Shown here: positions 39,101 to 43,858 of the stretch, piece after piece
Position numbering within the stretch: position 1 is the first letter of the stretch
How the letters are laid out: each line of letters starts with the position of its first letter
From: Vibrio ishigakensis
Lineage (GTDB): Bacteria > Pseudomonadota > Gammaproteobacteria > Enterobacterales > Vibrionaceae
DNA: 64,000 bases
Direction of reading: 5' to 3'
NCBI RefSeq assembly: GCF_024347675.1
Contig: NZ_AP024882.1
Location: 1,178,001 to 1,242,000 of the forward strand
The notes under the pieces: model-generated
The model's database searches: none
Seen by the model: the letters and a program-made list of their open reading frames with translations, nothing else
What the model was told of the DNA's origin: nothing
Position numbers and translations under genes: made by a program

Positions 39101-40382
39101 CGACATCACCGTCGATGAGGGTGGAGAGGTCAAGGTAACCGGTATTCAAGTGAGCGATGTGGATTATTCCGGTATGTTTGCAAGCAGTGATATTCAGGTC
39201 ACCTTAAGCGCAGATGTAGGCACTATCAATGTGGTGACTGCAAACGCGAATGTGGCTATCACAGACAACAACTCGGGTGCGGTAGTACTGAGTGGTCCCA
39301 TCGATGATGTGAACGCTGTGCTTGCAGAAATGGCAGTGACCGATGGAGTTTTCTACAGCAACCCTCAGGGTACAGATAACGCCGAGATCACTGTAACAAC
39401 TACCGATCTCGGTATCTTTGGTGATGATGGCTCGGTACAGTCCGATACTGACACTATTACGGTGAACATTAATCCCGTAGCGAATGCGCCAACACTGACG
39501 TTAGACCCTGCAGCCAAACGCAGTCTGAACACCATAATCGCAGAGGCAGCAGTACAAAGCCGTGGTATCCCTTTGATTGGCTTGATGGCTGCTCTTAGTG
39601 ATATCGGTGAAGCATTGTCGATTGAAGTGCGCGGTTTGGATGCCAATGCAGTTGTGGAAGCCACCGCAGGTAGCGTTGCGCTAGACAATGGTGTTTGGGT
39701 TCTGGATGAAGCGGCGCTTGCAACAGCGGTGGTGAAATTCACTTCTTCACCGGGTGAGACAACTGTGAGCTTCGATGTTGTAGCAGTATCTAAAGAGCTA
39801 GATGGCAATACTGAACTGGACTCTGCTGATTCGCAGGTCATCTCATATGCGGCAGAAATTGTAGCTGATGGTACTGACCTAGACGCATCACTCGAGGCTG
39901 AGCCAACCACCATTGTGGATGGCGATGGTGATACGGTTCTCACCGGTTCAGATAACGATGATGAACTTATCGGCGGAGAGGGCAACGATACCCTGATCGG
40001 TGGTCTTGGCTCTGACATCCTAACCGGTGGAGGCGGTGCTGACCTGTTCGTATTTAACGAGGTGGACGATCAACAAGAAGATGTCATTACAGACTTTAGC
40101 GTAAGCGAGGGCGACTCCATCGACCTTGCGGGTATCTTCAGTGAGTTGGATAGCAATCTGGATCTAGATTCTCTATTACAAAACTTTGCGACTTCACAAG
40201 AGCTGACTGCAACACAAGTCGGCACTACCGATGATGTGAAGATAGAGTTGGATACGGGGGGGACCAAACAGTCTATCTTGGTGAAAGGCCTGTATAGCCA
40301 GTTAGATAAAGGCGGAGATCTCAACCAAGACCTACTCACTACCTTGTTTGAGAACAACGTTATTAAGTACGATGGTAGTTAA
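21183..40382 (+). CDS. Giant T1SS-143-repeat RTX-type surface adhesin
   Basis: 6399 residues in one intact frame. Residues 1 to about 110 resemble the N-terminal retention module of LapA-type adhesins (VSGSAVVVSATQGARNIEKGE.., two Cys in QNCVACL). From about residue 336 to 3660 run 24 tandem repeats of about 138 residues with a W-x-x-L/I-T-S-N-G core, an LDQ/IEQ core and a closing DGDDP turn (T1SS-143 type). A degenerate 25th unit follows, then Ig/cadherin-like domains, five repeats of about 135 residues, RTX nonapeptides (GGEGNDTLIGGLGSDILTGG) near residue 6260, and a VCA0849-type T1SS C-terminal domain. The protein is very acidic with many DxDGD calcium-type loops. It should be exported in one step by a type I system and act in adhesion or biofilm. 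No transporter, lapG or lapD is adjacent. The ATG follows a GGGAAGTAGG stretch. Confidence 0.9.
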   Translation: MEERILSTAAEIVEVSGSAVVVSATQGARNIEKGEILQPDSVVLLGNDADVLVRANDQVFVLQQNCVACLTIFEDGQSQIDSAPIAQLPDLDEVEPTYTEADIAQIQQLIRDGQDLGEALEIQEETRDTNAENSAGDGFVNVARDNAQVLADTQFETAGFSSDFNRVEDEEGLTITFAEGGGSIATQVVEGSISQSTYPQITTGSFFIEQATFQLDAESFEVSPLDIDQVLAELNANITSAGEAVTFVYDQGTNAIVGSVGGNEVLSITITPEQLPNGIELVVTTLVSAPIDHIDFNGQYISVANDQLNIGFDITGKDSSGFDLVEPIAFSTTVSDGSNPNFDAVGATSTTTIGEGNEVGANTADGDTGLALGSDTAEYLTINESILNSPTWNALTSNGLATSLSLTSEAQVDVDANPILDKIIVTLADDPDVVVLEVVVAVDGTYIATLKQPLDQDVETNINELIVPVDVVDYDGDSTPSVITVIIEDGDDPTGEPSLLDYVEIVGEQSETRTIEFTKGSDNIADISFEQSVSSDSAWTGIISNGELTRVDVSDDGKTILVETLGGEPVLQVVIDNSGEYTLTQYRAIEQESEILRLVIPTTATDTDGDSVTENINLVIRDNISPEGAPSEVDYVETGDEGQSTEGQIDFTIFSDAIEKVQFASSTETDPIWTSLTSNDSPVTVSLSNDNTLLTISTAGEPNEVVMTVTINTDGSYTVVQNAALDHPLDNLLELPITVIATDFDGDTGNEVITIKVTDGTDPAASDSSVTFTELENAVRNAAGTIKIDKGSDDIASVVFDPSVVSDPIWTGIQSNGLDTELRLEDNVLTVFYIDPDSLPPVEVPVLEITIGLGGRYLVQQFESIDQDEDSQDIILTLPVIVTDTDDDFTNADITITILDGDNPSAGDATVEFVEKATEQTFLDSFEIQQGADAIESIVFNSAVLSDADWTGLVSNDQALELSLSTDGTLLSVFVAGNSADVVLEVELLDLDGNFRVTQFQALDHSVLEEILLSLQVDLTDTDGDVISTEINVNITDGDDPSLSPSTAPDINETGSEVSVSGTVSVAMGSDNVDTVVFDKASVEGDGVWTGLLSNNQDTEVLVTDNVVVVHIAGDSSNIVLQAEVNLDGNYTVTQYQALEHNSSDTLTLTLPVIVTDTDNDPVTEDITINIIDGNDPVIADSSVVLFDDATDNPLPETGSVSLTVGSDIVESMDVTLTTDEEAGWEALTSNGQATTLTVTDGSLLLTLADGTEVLRFDIGLDGNYSITQFLPLDQPVDNQNLLSATITATDADGDFDTAVVSVTINDGMDPSRPGNVATPLNENDIPSNETGNIDLSQGVDAIATVEFNDSVLTDPTWLGLLSDNRDTELKLSDDGSELILHIAGDENDVVLRATVNFDGSYSIEQLQAIEQDTASNVNPLTLQVDATDTDGDIIFTTISMPITDGNDPMITDTTATLDENDIGAPDYVPETGSLNLVKGSDLVESVVIDDSVLSDSQWTSLTSNGVSVELELSSVIQTGVSDTLIVTRSDNDAPILEIRVNLDGTFSISQLGPIDQLTGDSIDLTLPVTANDADGDFDSANVVITINDGDDPSGVGDEVTLQETTGVVTADGQVVFTPGSEEIADISFDPSVLNDATWLGLVSNGESVTLELTDSKTLVVTSGSGAEVLRVTIDNDGNYDVIQSQPIEQDSSDLTKLILPVIASDSEMDTGTADITINILDNVAPTAETSTVEYTETGDANQSNGGTILFSPGSDAVETIVIDPAVLNDATWGALTSNGEATSLSLDPTGKILTLSTATTDVLVLTLNDNGTYTVVQNDGLDQLSVDDINDLLVPVIGTDFDGDSSSANINIKITDGDDATLTASSVELDEDDVDDGTATDTGSIGLVEGSDATKSVEFTLTDAQKAEWEALTSNGEDTQLVITANGITVQLADGTPVLTLTIDISGNYTLTQLEALDQTDDLNELQVGVDVTDTDGDVVSTTIDITINDGDEFDITPGDEGWNEDSIGDGTVLPVTGDLGYQGSDAIQSVQVELSDDQLAVWEAITSNGEETDVVVTGNTVTVSTLTGDPVLELVLNPDGTYSINQFEAIDQDDDDPTNPDELVLDVGVVITDTDGDETRTGVSFKVEDGSDPSLTDDIADIFENDIGDLTKQPFEGDLALTEGSDAVTSIGINNSVLDLVSPWLNLTSNGEDTDVALSSTNQTGINDTLTVSLEDGTVVMQVIVNIDGTYTIDLREPLDQDVVSNLNTLLIPVDVTDSDLDTTSATITVNVTDGDDPTGVDSDVEWTETTGEVTADGTISFTAGSDDIQSIEFDPTVLGDSAWTGLMSEGESVTVELSDDGKTLTVTANDSEAPVLTITIDNDGNYDITQHRPIEQADGTDINDLVLPVLAKDTDGDSGTANINITINDALPATGADASINIKEEGLPTVTPGVIVFTPNSDSIESYEFDPEVANDATWGALTSNDEATTVAVNGNTITVALASDSNAVALELVINSDGTFTLTQNLPLDQDVLSNINELVAGVIATDFDGDTSTADIKIKITDGTDPKITDAAVNFIETTDGAPKTGTMTITKGIDDIFSVQFDDAVLSDPAWTGITSDGEATELKLNDDKTELLVYKGGDEANVVIKVTINADGSYSIIESDAVDQPVVGPLSLGLDVIVTDTDDDFDTGRLSINIFDGDDPVVNDDAVTIVEIEGQQSFAEKLDIIPGIDAIVDLSIDPSVTSDAAWTGLVSNDQTTEVVLSADGSLLTVFITGDPANKVLEIQINDLLGNYTVTQYQALDHTSLENLLLNVPVTVEDSDGTEADATIAITITDGDDPMISDDSQNWNEDDISSIFPIFTDVDLVTGSDDVVDMRFTLTQAQTDAWEALTSNDQPTDFISSDNEIRVQLEDGTAVMVVTLNLDGTYSINQTLPLDQDATGQLLLSLGVEVEDTDGDIDTATIDFTIADGDTITTDPANVSWSEDQIGDLGYVFDGDLNYQGSDAIATAVIDLSADQLTAWQGITVNEDATVFEQNDQSLVVRYNGLIALQLTLNTDGTFKLEQFIAVDQDNTGTDQSSLSAGVIFTDTDGDITNSSITVTIDDGTDIQMTDQVESWNEDDVGTVSQPITGDIGLTLSPDDLASLDFELTADQRSAWEAITSNGEATSLVEGERSLALELADGTTVLSLTMDIDGNYALEQFESIDQTANDDISRLGTNVVAVDGDGDTTTNSISLQVEDGANIGLSNRRVTFSDDDIGTSNLPITGDMRLTDGSDALANFGFNLTNGQTNTLNAITSNGKDTSFAITENGTLITLSLDEAPNTPVLTVRLNVDGEGNFDGTYTVEQLQAIDQTNNRDRVDLSFRVELQDTDGDITRAAARVRINDGEDLTFTDGDIELAWNEDNIIGPVDFPVTGDVGLTAGVDAIASVVFSLTSAQQTAWDALTSNGMDTKVIISADGQQITLVTDDANEEVVLIGTIDIDGNYSFEQRLPLDQIADDDTNRLGVTVEATDTDNDTVTKDISLVITDGTDPNSTDQNEVVDENVILDMDADPVSGAVDLVKGIDAVSTVRFNQSVLTDPAWTSLVSNNQGVELLLSTDGTTLTVHIAGDPSDVVLTAIVNLDGTYTIEQSQALEQDNNASDFNSLTLTVDATDSDGDTTSANVNIRIDDGRDPDVDAVPTVILEESNIDQEQPDVPPIQGGNDPDGDLERGNSTVTFLQGTDDVEAFYVDTANISASYVDNSNQTQVFPLTYQGVAITFITVAGGYMGVASVNGQQLDILSIQINNDLTSSDFGKFDFELIRAIDHPIADAADILSINLPVFVQDMDGDDSATKNLVVNVVDDVPEVVSKSISVVEGDDQASINVLRQSGQDTDGADDGLLTQITIGTTNLTIDPDGGFQSFNLYSDGSDPANPADPSLLMGVLEVHPDGRIRFTAADDVQQGGDAVSIDISVTATDSDDDTDTKPITITVDDITSQITLSEASGSEDAGRTVTSGDTNPEDNIPVGDGPIKVNIGVNTGDFDNNEELGDITIKNVDAAEGDFYYFDGTNYILLPVNGGEVVLTKALLETSTADNENWLVENLFFVPARHQGSEGTDYNYSFDIQVVRNGSVSETLSGDLTVEVKAIADTATWEPSDGNYEVTINEDEEATLAILAQTQDADGSETITYEVSFTSDVGQVLLIDGVEQTPVNDLYIISADDIGKVTVRPAEDWSGSLQLKVVAITTESDPNAEVPQARSEERFFTVNVNPIADEGALTVTRIVIDEDTTTTLDQHIQMTASKDVDGSESLFVQVSNLVDSNGNPATLNWIGTGDSQINEISTGVYEIPYDQLEFVEFVPFIHSNVDFEFTVTGIIRDTAMVLSPADEENGGGTLVEVTNDRVLDSRQVVVDLKGVADIPVIDVDGVGDFWQVIFDGNGAATGIETLVDENQDVPLNFGVISGELADSPLDDSESITVLISNIPDGVELIDEENNKIDLVFVGYDDNGQPIFQANLTEAGVDTGIIVRPEPSSTQNIDLKVTIVVTENDGDTEIFEGDIIIKVKPVVDAEVSYTGSATGNEDEFIFVDWKPTGADFPDSDEQILLLRVENIPDGAIIRVDGNEIVPDADGKVRITLLNGLRELIDGTAIIEVKPPEDDSTDFQLTAVLEITEQDFEFEQGETPNEGIALKEIVGLVDINVRPVVEDDATIGIFDQSALDTPLTLIDAGADGKVSFTINNNNNEAGRYSVNMQDLDMSDNEGITNPPFELVEDLVVDFNTTDPVILDQLIVLGAVNNGDGTWVITDEDSFEILAPNGLVLPDSEPTFSDLTVTFVARAYDRGDEDEGNGPRVIKETDVTIRFPETVDGNDSIAADIVIHTEPDDIILGVEDQGSIDLGQQILDKGILQATVFDDVIDELSIVFNSADLPAGFSIGGADFDYVNNEFVYLAQVNADGSISGTGGLTLTAPDDYAGDLVLKFTAVTTDTESGDEKRFALEIPIAISPEVETVQNVDVTIVGTSGLNEDFLPVEGGDTEVFQPDTAYEDGLIHLNIDVTSTDRDTDSTRGVESVQSVTITVTDPTEGWLVDSDGSLVTSITLNYDPANPTALDDFLQDVRFKPTEHFPEGDGDNTVSLTVSGTITDTTVFDETDGYTKGPDQDAGKPFSGEVSFEIVPVLDPVRVTGGDRSSKITVTGEEDTEIRLDQVAGDPFRVSLVDQDGSEEFVSIRLSGIPDDFLVRSLDEEGDDGFIIKNNGNGFWTIQLNDPSATSVSFENIAITPAENFSGSVDIGIIIFTQEKLLQVPTEFNASFTLVVNPAGDAVDNDIVDSVEGTENEDIDILINTFIVDNVYSLPGDGSGSDYIENAPETLRITVEGVPDGGVIKLADGTLFTDSGNGVWTLDVDAQELDKIVFNSGDNNSSNWEPAQLTVKVQSVDTDFNGTEYLGPEAVQVVDVTIEEVNDQPVFGGVSDLVALEDNEYNITNLSIADPDTADDPTAIYTFTITVDSGLLNFGPDAEANFGVTLAPDTPSTSITVTGTVDQINAALADGVRFNPEANFNGDVNVDITVNDGGNLGIVGEPNDNSGSFVIDVEPENDQPLIDPITDTTVSEDGSVDITGIVISDVDTVDDPTAPYTVTISVPSGIGSFIFIGDPASFGVVISGAGTESVTIDGTVDLINNFLASGVTFIPAADYNGTATVTVEVDDNGNLGVVGEPNTNQTTFEVEVTPTNDTPELAGISDRNVDEDNTLSITDLQISDVDEANDPTADYVVTVAADGNGDFDFAQVAKDAFPGTINITDGQVVLTGTIGDINTLLSSGLLFTPDANYQGDVTVTITVDDQGNFGAPDEPETATDDFVITVDPVNDEPEVADIATQNGLEDADTLITDIQISDVDESDDPAAIYNVTVSVDSGLLSFLSDIESDFGVIIETATLPAASVEISGTIADINAALANGINFTPDADFYGTVKATVDVNDNGNFPSDPKSATKEFDIEVLADNDAPENTVPTDITVDEGGEVKVTGIQVSDVDYSGMFASSDIQVTLSADVGTINVVTANANVAITDNNSGAVVLSGPIDDVNAVLAEMAVTDGVFYSNPQGTDNAEITVTTTDLGIFGDDGSVQSDTDTITVNINPVANAPTLTLDPAAKRSLNTIIAEAAVQSRGIPLIGLMAALSDIGEALSIEVRGLDANAVVEATAGSVALDNGVWVLDEAALATAVVKFTSSPGETTVSFDVVAVSKELDGNTELDSADSQVISYAAEIVADGTDLDASLEAEPTTIVDGDGDTVLTGSDNDDELIGGEGNDTLIGGLGSDILTGGGGADLFVFNEVDDQQEDVITDFSVSEGDSIDLAGIFSELDSNLDLDSLLQNFATSQELTATQVGTTDDVKIELDTGGTKQSILVKGLYSQLDKGGDLNQDLLTTLFENNVIKYDGS
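22190..32170 (+). repeat. 24 tandem T1SS-143-type repeats within the giant gene
   Basis: Unit length is about 414 bp (138 residues), estimated from the first and last W-containing cores. I counted 24 cores from PTWNALTSNG to PAWTSLVSNN. In unit 22 the Trp is replaced by Leu (NTLNAITSNGK) and unit 20 reads WQGITVNE. Units differ at many positions, so the array is old and diversified rather than freshly amplified. Confidence 0.85.
37450..39480 (+). repeat. Five tandem cadherin-like repeats of about 135 residues
   Basis: Units start at NDQP/NDTP/NDEP/NDAP near 37456, 37859, 38264, 38668 and 39068, a spacing of about 404 bp. Each contains a DVDxxDDPTAxY segment and a DDNGNLG or DDQGNFG turn, like calcium-binding cadherin/Ig-like modules. 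Confidence 0.8.
39943..40050 (+). other. RTX nonapeptide block and start of the T1SS C-terminal signal
   Basis: Encodes GGxGNDxLxGG-type calcium-binding nonapeptides followed by GADLFVFNEVDDQQEDVITDF, the usual junction to the uncleaved C-terminal type I secretion signal, which runs to the stop codon at 40382. Confidence 0.85.
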
Positions 40383-40399
40383 CTTGATGTAATAGAACA

Positions 40400-40429
40400 A
40401 AAAATGGTCGCTTGGCGGCCATTTTTTTT
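40400..40429 (+). terminator. Terminator of the giant gene
   Basis: AAATGGTCGC pairs with GCGGCCATTT around TTG. An eight-T run follows. Confidence 0.85.
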
Positions 40430-40572
40430 GTCTGTCACATTATTCCTGTCGAATGCGTATTACACTGAAAATAACCCTGAATTAAATCTCTCGTATTTGC
40501 ATTCACACATTCAAGGTTAGCGGCAGTAGGAAGACTGCTTTTCTAAGTCCTGTAATTCACATTGAGGTGACT

Positions 40573-42933
40573 ATGGCTACAATCTCTCTCTCACCACAAC
40601 AGCTCTATCGCGAATCTGACTTAAGCAGCTTAAGCAGTAAGTCCACCAAAGATATTCCACCCATCGAAGAAATTCTCGGCCAAGAACGTGCGCACTCTGC
40701 GGTCGAGTTTGCAATGTCCATTAAGGAAAAGGGCTACAACATCTATGCAGTAGGTCGTAATGGCCTAGGTAAGCGCACCATGATGCTCCGTTATCTAAAG
40801 CGACATCCATTTGATATGGAGGGGCTATATGACTGGTGCTATGTGGCTAACTTTGATGACATCCGTATTCCTAAAGTATTGAAGCTTCCGCGTGGTATCG
40901 GCACTCAGCTTAAGTCTGATATCGACAAGCTGATTACCAAGCTTTTAAAAGCCATGCCTTTGGCTTTTGACAACGAAATCTATTTTTCTCGTGCCGATAA
41001 GCTCAAAAACCAGTTAGCAACAAAGCAGAACACGGCGCTTGAGGCATTAACATTAGAAGCTAAGGCTCAAGATGTCAGCCTTACTATTACCACTCAGGGT
41101 GATTACCAGTTTGTTGCGCTTAACGGTGAAGAACCACATACAGAAGAGTCGTTCGAACTACTGGATCAGAAAGAGCGCGACCGTTTTGAACAAACCATCG
41201 ATGCCCTCGAGATAGCGTTGCGAGGTCTTATTCGAGACCTCACAGAGTGGGAGGAAGGTTATAGTGAGAAGATCCAGAAGCTCAATTCTGATGTGACCCT
41301 TGATGTTATTACTCACTTTATCAAAGAGCTGAAATCCACCTACAAATCTTATCCTCAGGTGAAGGAATATCTAAGTGAACTGCAATCGGATATCGTAGAA
41401 AACGTGGATATCTTCCTCGAAGAGGGAACAGAACAAGGCGAGATTGCAACCGCATCTCTAGATAAGAAACTGCCACGTCGATACAAGGTGAACGTTCTGG
41501 TCTCAAGACCAAAAGATGAGCCACCGATCATAGTTGAAGAAAGCCCAAACTATCACTCGCTGTTTGGTTATGTAGAGACGGCCACCTTTAAAGGTACAGT
41601 ATTTACCGACTTCTCTTTGATTCGCCCCGGAGCGCTGCACAAGGCCAATGGTGGCGTGCTCCTTATGGATGCGGTTAAGGTACTGGAACAGCCGTTTGTT
41701 TGGGACGGCCTAAAGCGCGCGCTTCGCTCTCGCGAGTTGAGCCTTACTGCGCTAGAGAAACAGGTAACCATGACTGGCGCTGTCTCTCTCGATCCCGAGC
41801 CGATCCCACTGGATGTGAAGATTATCTTGTTTGGTGACTACCGAACCTATCAGCTGCTCCAACACTATGATCCAGAGTTTGCTGAGCTATTTAGAGTGAC
41901 AGCGGATTTTGAAGATGAGATGCCTCGTAACGTGAATTCTGAGCTCCATTACGCGCGCTTTATCTCTAGTGTGGTGCACGATAACAAGATGCTGCACTGT
42001 GATAAGAAGGCAATGGCTCGCATCATTGAACACAGCGCAAGGTTAGCTGGTGATCAGAACAAGCTGTCTCTGCATTCAGCCCATATTGCGAATCTATTGC
42101 GAGAGTCTAACTACATTGCACGCGCTGCCAAGGCTAATATCATTCGCAGCTCTCACGTAGATAAAGCGCTAAGTAATCAGCTCTCTCGCGTAAGTCGACT
42201 GCAAGAGAGTGTGATGGAGAGTTTTGTCAATGGTACTACTTTGATTCATACCCACGGAGAGGCGGTCGGTCAGGTCAATGCACTGTCGGTATTGAGTACA
42301 TCAGAGCATATGTTTGGCGCGCCAAACCGTATCACCGCCACCACGGCTTATGGTCAGGGCGAAGTGATTGATATTGAGCGCAATGTTGACCTTGGTGGCA
42401 GTATCCATTCCAAAGGGGTGATGATACTGACCGCGTATTTGTCTTCTGTGTTTGGCAAAACTGCCAAGATACCGCTCACGACCAATATCACCTTCGAGCA
42501 GTCCTACGGCGGAGTAGATGGTGACAGCGCCAGTATGGCGGAGTTCTGTGCCGTCGTGTCGGCGTTTTCCCGTCAACCGAATCGTCAAGATATCGCCATT
42601 ACCGGTTCAATGAACCAGTTTGGTGAGGCTCAGCCTATTGGTGGCGTGAACGAGAAGATTGAAGGCTTCTTTGACGTGTGTGCCATCAAGGGACGTACTC
42701 CGGAGCAAGGGGTAATTATCCCTAAATCCAACGTGCAGAACCTGATGCTGAGAAAAGATATTGTCGAAGCCGTAGAGAGGGGAGAGTTTCATATTTGGGC
42801 CATCGAACACGTAACTGAGGCTATTGAGCTCTTTACTGGTAAGGCGGCTGGAGAACCGAGTGAAGAGGGCAGTTATCCAATCGATACTATCTTTGGTATC
42901 GCACAGGCGAAGCTCAACTCACTTCGGAAATAA
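40573..42933 (+). CDS. Lon-like ATP-dependent protease (LonC/YcbZ type, family S16)
   Basis: 786 residues from the ATG at 40573, which has GAGG 5 nt upstream; an in-frame GTG at 40567 is less likely. The N-terminal AAA region has a degenerate Walker A, GRNGLGKRT, with Arg where Ser/Thr is usual, and a long helical coiled-coil insertion (about residues 130-270) as in LonB/LonC proteins. The C-terminal Lon protease domain has the catalytic dyad Ser652 (GVDGDSASM) and Lys695 (GGVNEKIEGF), 43 residues apart as in Lon. It is longer than E. coli YcbZ. It probably degrades or remodels specific cytosolic proteins; substrates are unknown. It is transcribed alone. Confidence 0.85.
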   Translation: MATISLSPQQLYRESDLSSLSSKSTKDIPPIEEILGQERAHSAVEFAMSIKEKGYNIYAVGRNGLGKRTMMLRYLKRHPFDMEGLYDWCYVANFDDIRIPKVLKLPRGIGTQLKSDIDKLITKLLKAMPLAFDNEIYFSRADKLKNQLATKQNTALEALTLEAKAQDVSLTITTQGDYQFVALNGEEPHTEESFELLDQKERDRFEQTIDALEIALRGLIRDLTEWEEGYSEKIQKLNSDVTLDVITHFIKELKSTYKSYPQVKEYLSELQSDIVENVDIFLEEGTEQGEIATASLDKKLPRRYKVNVLVSRPKDEPPIIVEESPNYHSLFGYVETATFKGTVFTDFSLIRPGALHKANGGVLLMDAVKVLEQPFVWDGLKRALRSRELSLTALEKQVTMTGAVSLDPEPIPLDVKIILFGDYRTYQLLQHYDPEFAELFRVTADFEDEMPRNVNSELHYARFISSVVHDNKMLHCDKKAMARIIEHSARLAGDQNKLSLHSAHIANLLRESNYIARAAKANIIRSSHVDKALSNQLSRVSRLQESVMESFVNGTTLIHTHGEAVGQVNALSVLSTSEHMFGAPNRITATTAYGQGEVIDIERNVDLGGSIHSKGVMILTAYLSSVFGKTAKIPLTTNITFEQSYGGVDGDSASMAEFCAVVSAFSRQPNRQDIAITGSMNQFGEAQPIGGVNEKIEGFFDVCAIKGRTPEQGVIIPKSNVQNLMLRKDIVEAVERGEFHIWAIEHVTEAIELFTGKAAGEPSEEGSYPIDTIFGIAQAKLNSLRK

Positions 42934-43108
42934 CTTAGTGTAATAACAGATATCTGGAATTTGCGCTTGTTATTCGATTGTAAATGTCGATAATTTGCGC
43001 AAATACGCCATAATTTTGTAATAAACGATATTCCTGACGTATCAATCGTTGAGATAGAATGTGATTTAGTTCAAAATTAGCGGTTGCAGAATTCCTAATG
43101 GAGCAAAC

Positions 43109-43795
43109 ATGAAAGTTGTCGATATTCTTAAACACAAGGGTGAGTCTCTTTCAAGACATCACAGTGAGTTTTTGGATAGGATGTCTCCATCACTCAAGGA
43201 TTATTGGAGTGAACTGGTGAGCCGAGCTCACGCACAACACTTGTTTAAATCTTGGGGTAAAGAATTTACAAAGCCTGCGGTGAATGAAGAGGTAGAGAAC
43301 CCTGTTCGTGACACCATAGAGATGAAACCTGAAGCAGAAGCTCTGTATAACGAAATGTCGACACAGATTGGTGAAGAGACTTACGTTGGTGAGTGGTTCT
43401 CTATCGATCAGCAACGCATCGATGCGTTTGCGAAAGTAACCGACGATATGCAGTGGATCCATACCGATCCTGAGCGAGCTAAAGAAGAGTCTCCGTTTAA
43501 ATCAACCATAGCCCACGGCTTCTTGACCTTGGCTCTGTTGCCAAAGCTGACCGAAGCGGTTGATCCAGACAAACCACAGTTCCCAACCGCTAAGGTTACG
43601 GTGAACTTAGGTCTTAACAGCGTTCGTTTCCCTTATCCTGTAAAGGTAGGGGCCAACATTCGAGCTAAGAGCAAACTGATCAAGGTGACTCCAATCCAAA
43701 AGGGTTTAGAGATCACTCGTGAAGTGAAGGTTGAGATTGAAGGGGTGCGTCGCCCAGGCTGTATTGCCGAGTCAGTGATTCGTCTTTACTTCTAA
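43109..43795 (+). CDS. MaoC-family hydratase (R-specific enoyl-CoA hydratase-like)
   Basis: 228 residues. The N-terminal 75 residues are helical and not part of the domain. The C-terminal hot-dog domain runs from about residue 90: FSIDQQRIDAFAKVTDDMQWIHTDPERA contains the hydratase Asp and His, followed by IAHGFLTLALLP. MaoC hydratases interconvert enoyl-CoA and (R)-3-hydroxyacyl-CoA, linking fatty-acid oxidation to PHA or lipid metabolism. The start ATG follows AATGGAGCAAAC (GGAG). It ends in a strong bidirectional terminator. The acyl-chain substrate is not known. Confidence 0.85.
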   Translation: MKVVDILKHKGESLSRHHSEFLDRMSPSLKDYWSELVSRAHAQHLFKSWGKEFTKPAVNEEVENPVRDTIEMKPEAEALYNEMSTQIGEETYVGEWFSIDQQRIDAFAKVTDDMQWIHTDPERAKEESPFKSTIAHGFLTLALLPKLTEAVDPDKPQFPTAKVTVNLGLNSVRFPYPVKVGANIRAKSKLIKVTPIQKGLEITREVKVEIEGVRRPGCIAESVIRLYF

Positions 43796-43810
43796 CGATA
43801 TCGAAAAAGA

Positions 43811-43838
43811 AAACGGAGCCGATTGGCTCCGTTTTTTT
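43811..43838. terminator. Bidirectional terminator between MaoC and PstS-like genes
   Basis: CGGAGCC-GATT-GGCTCCG (43814-43831) with seven T on the plus strand and TTTTCTTTTT on the minus strand. Confidence 0.9.
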
Positions 43839-43858
43839 ATACTTAACGCTAATAGACC

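Noticed and set aside
39365..40018. Long antisense frames within the giant gene (for example 217 and 189 codons)
   Set aside because: They are Ser/Val/Pro-rich shadows caused by the Asp/Thr/Gly repeat composition of the sense strand and lack ribosome-binding sites.
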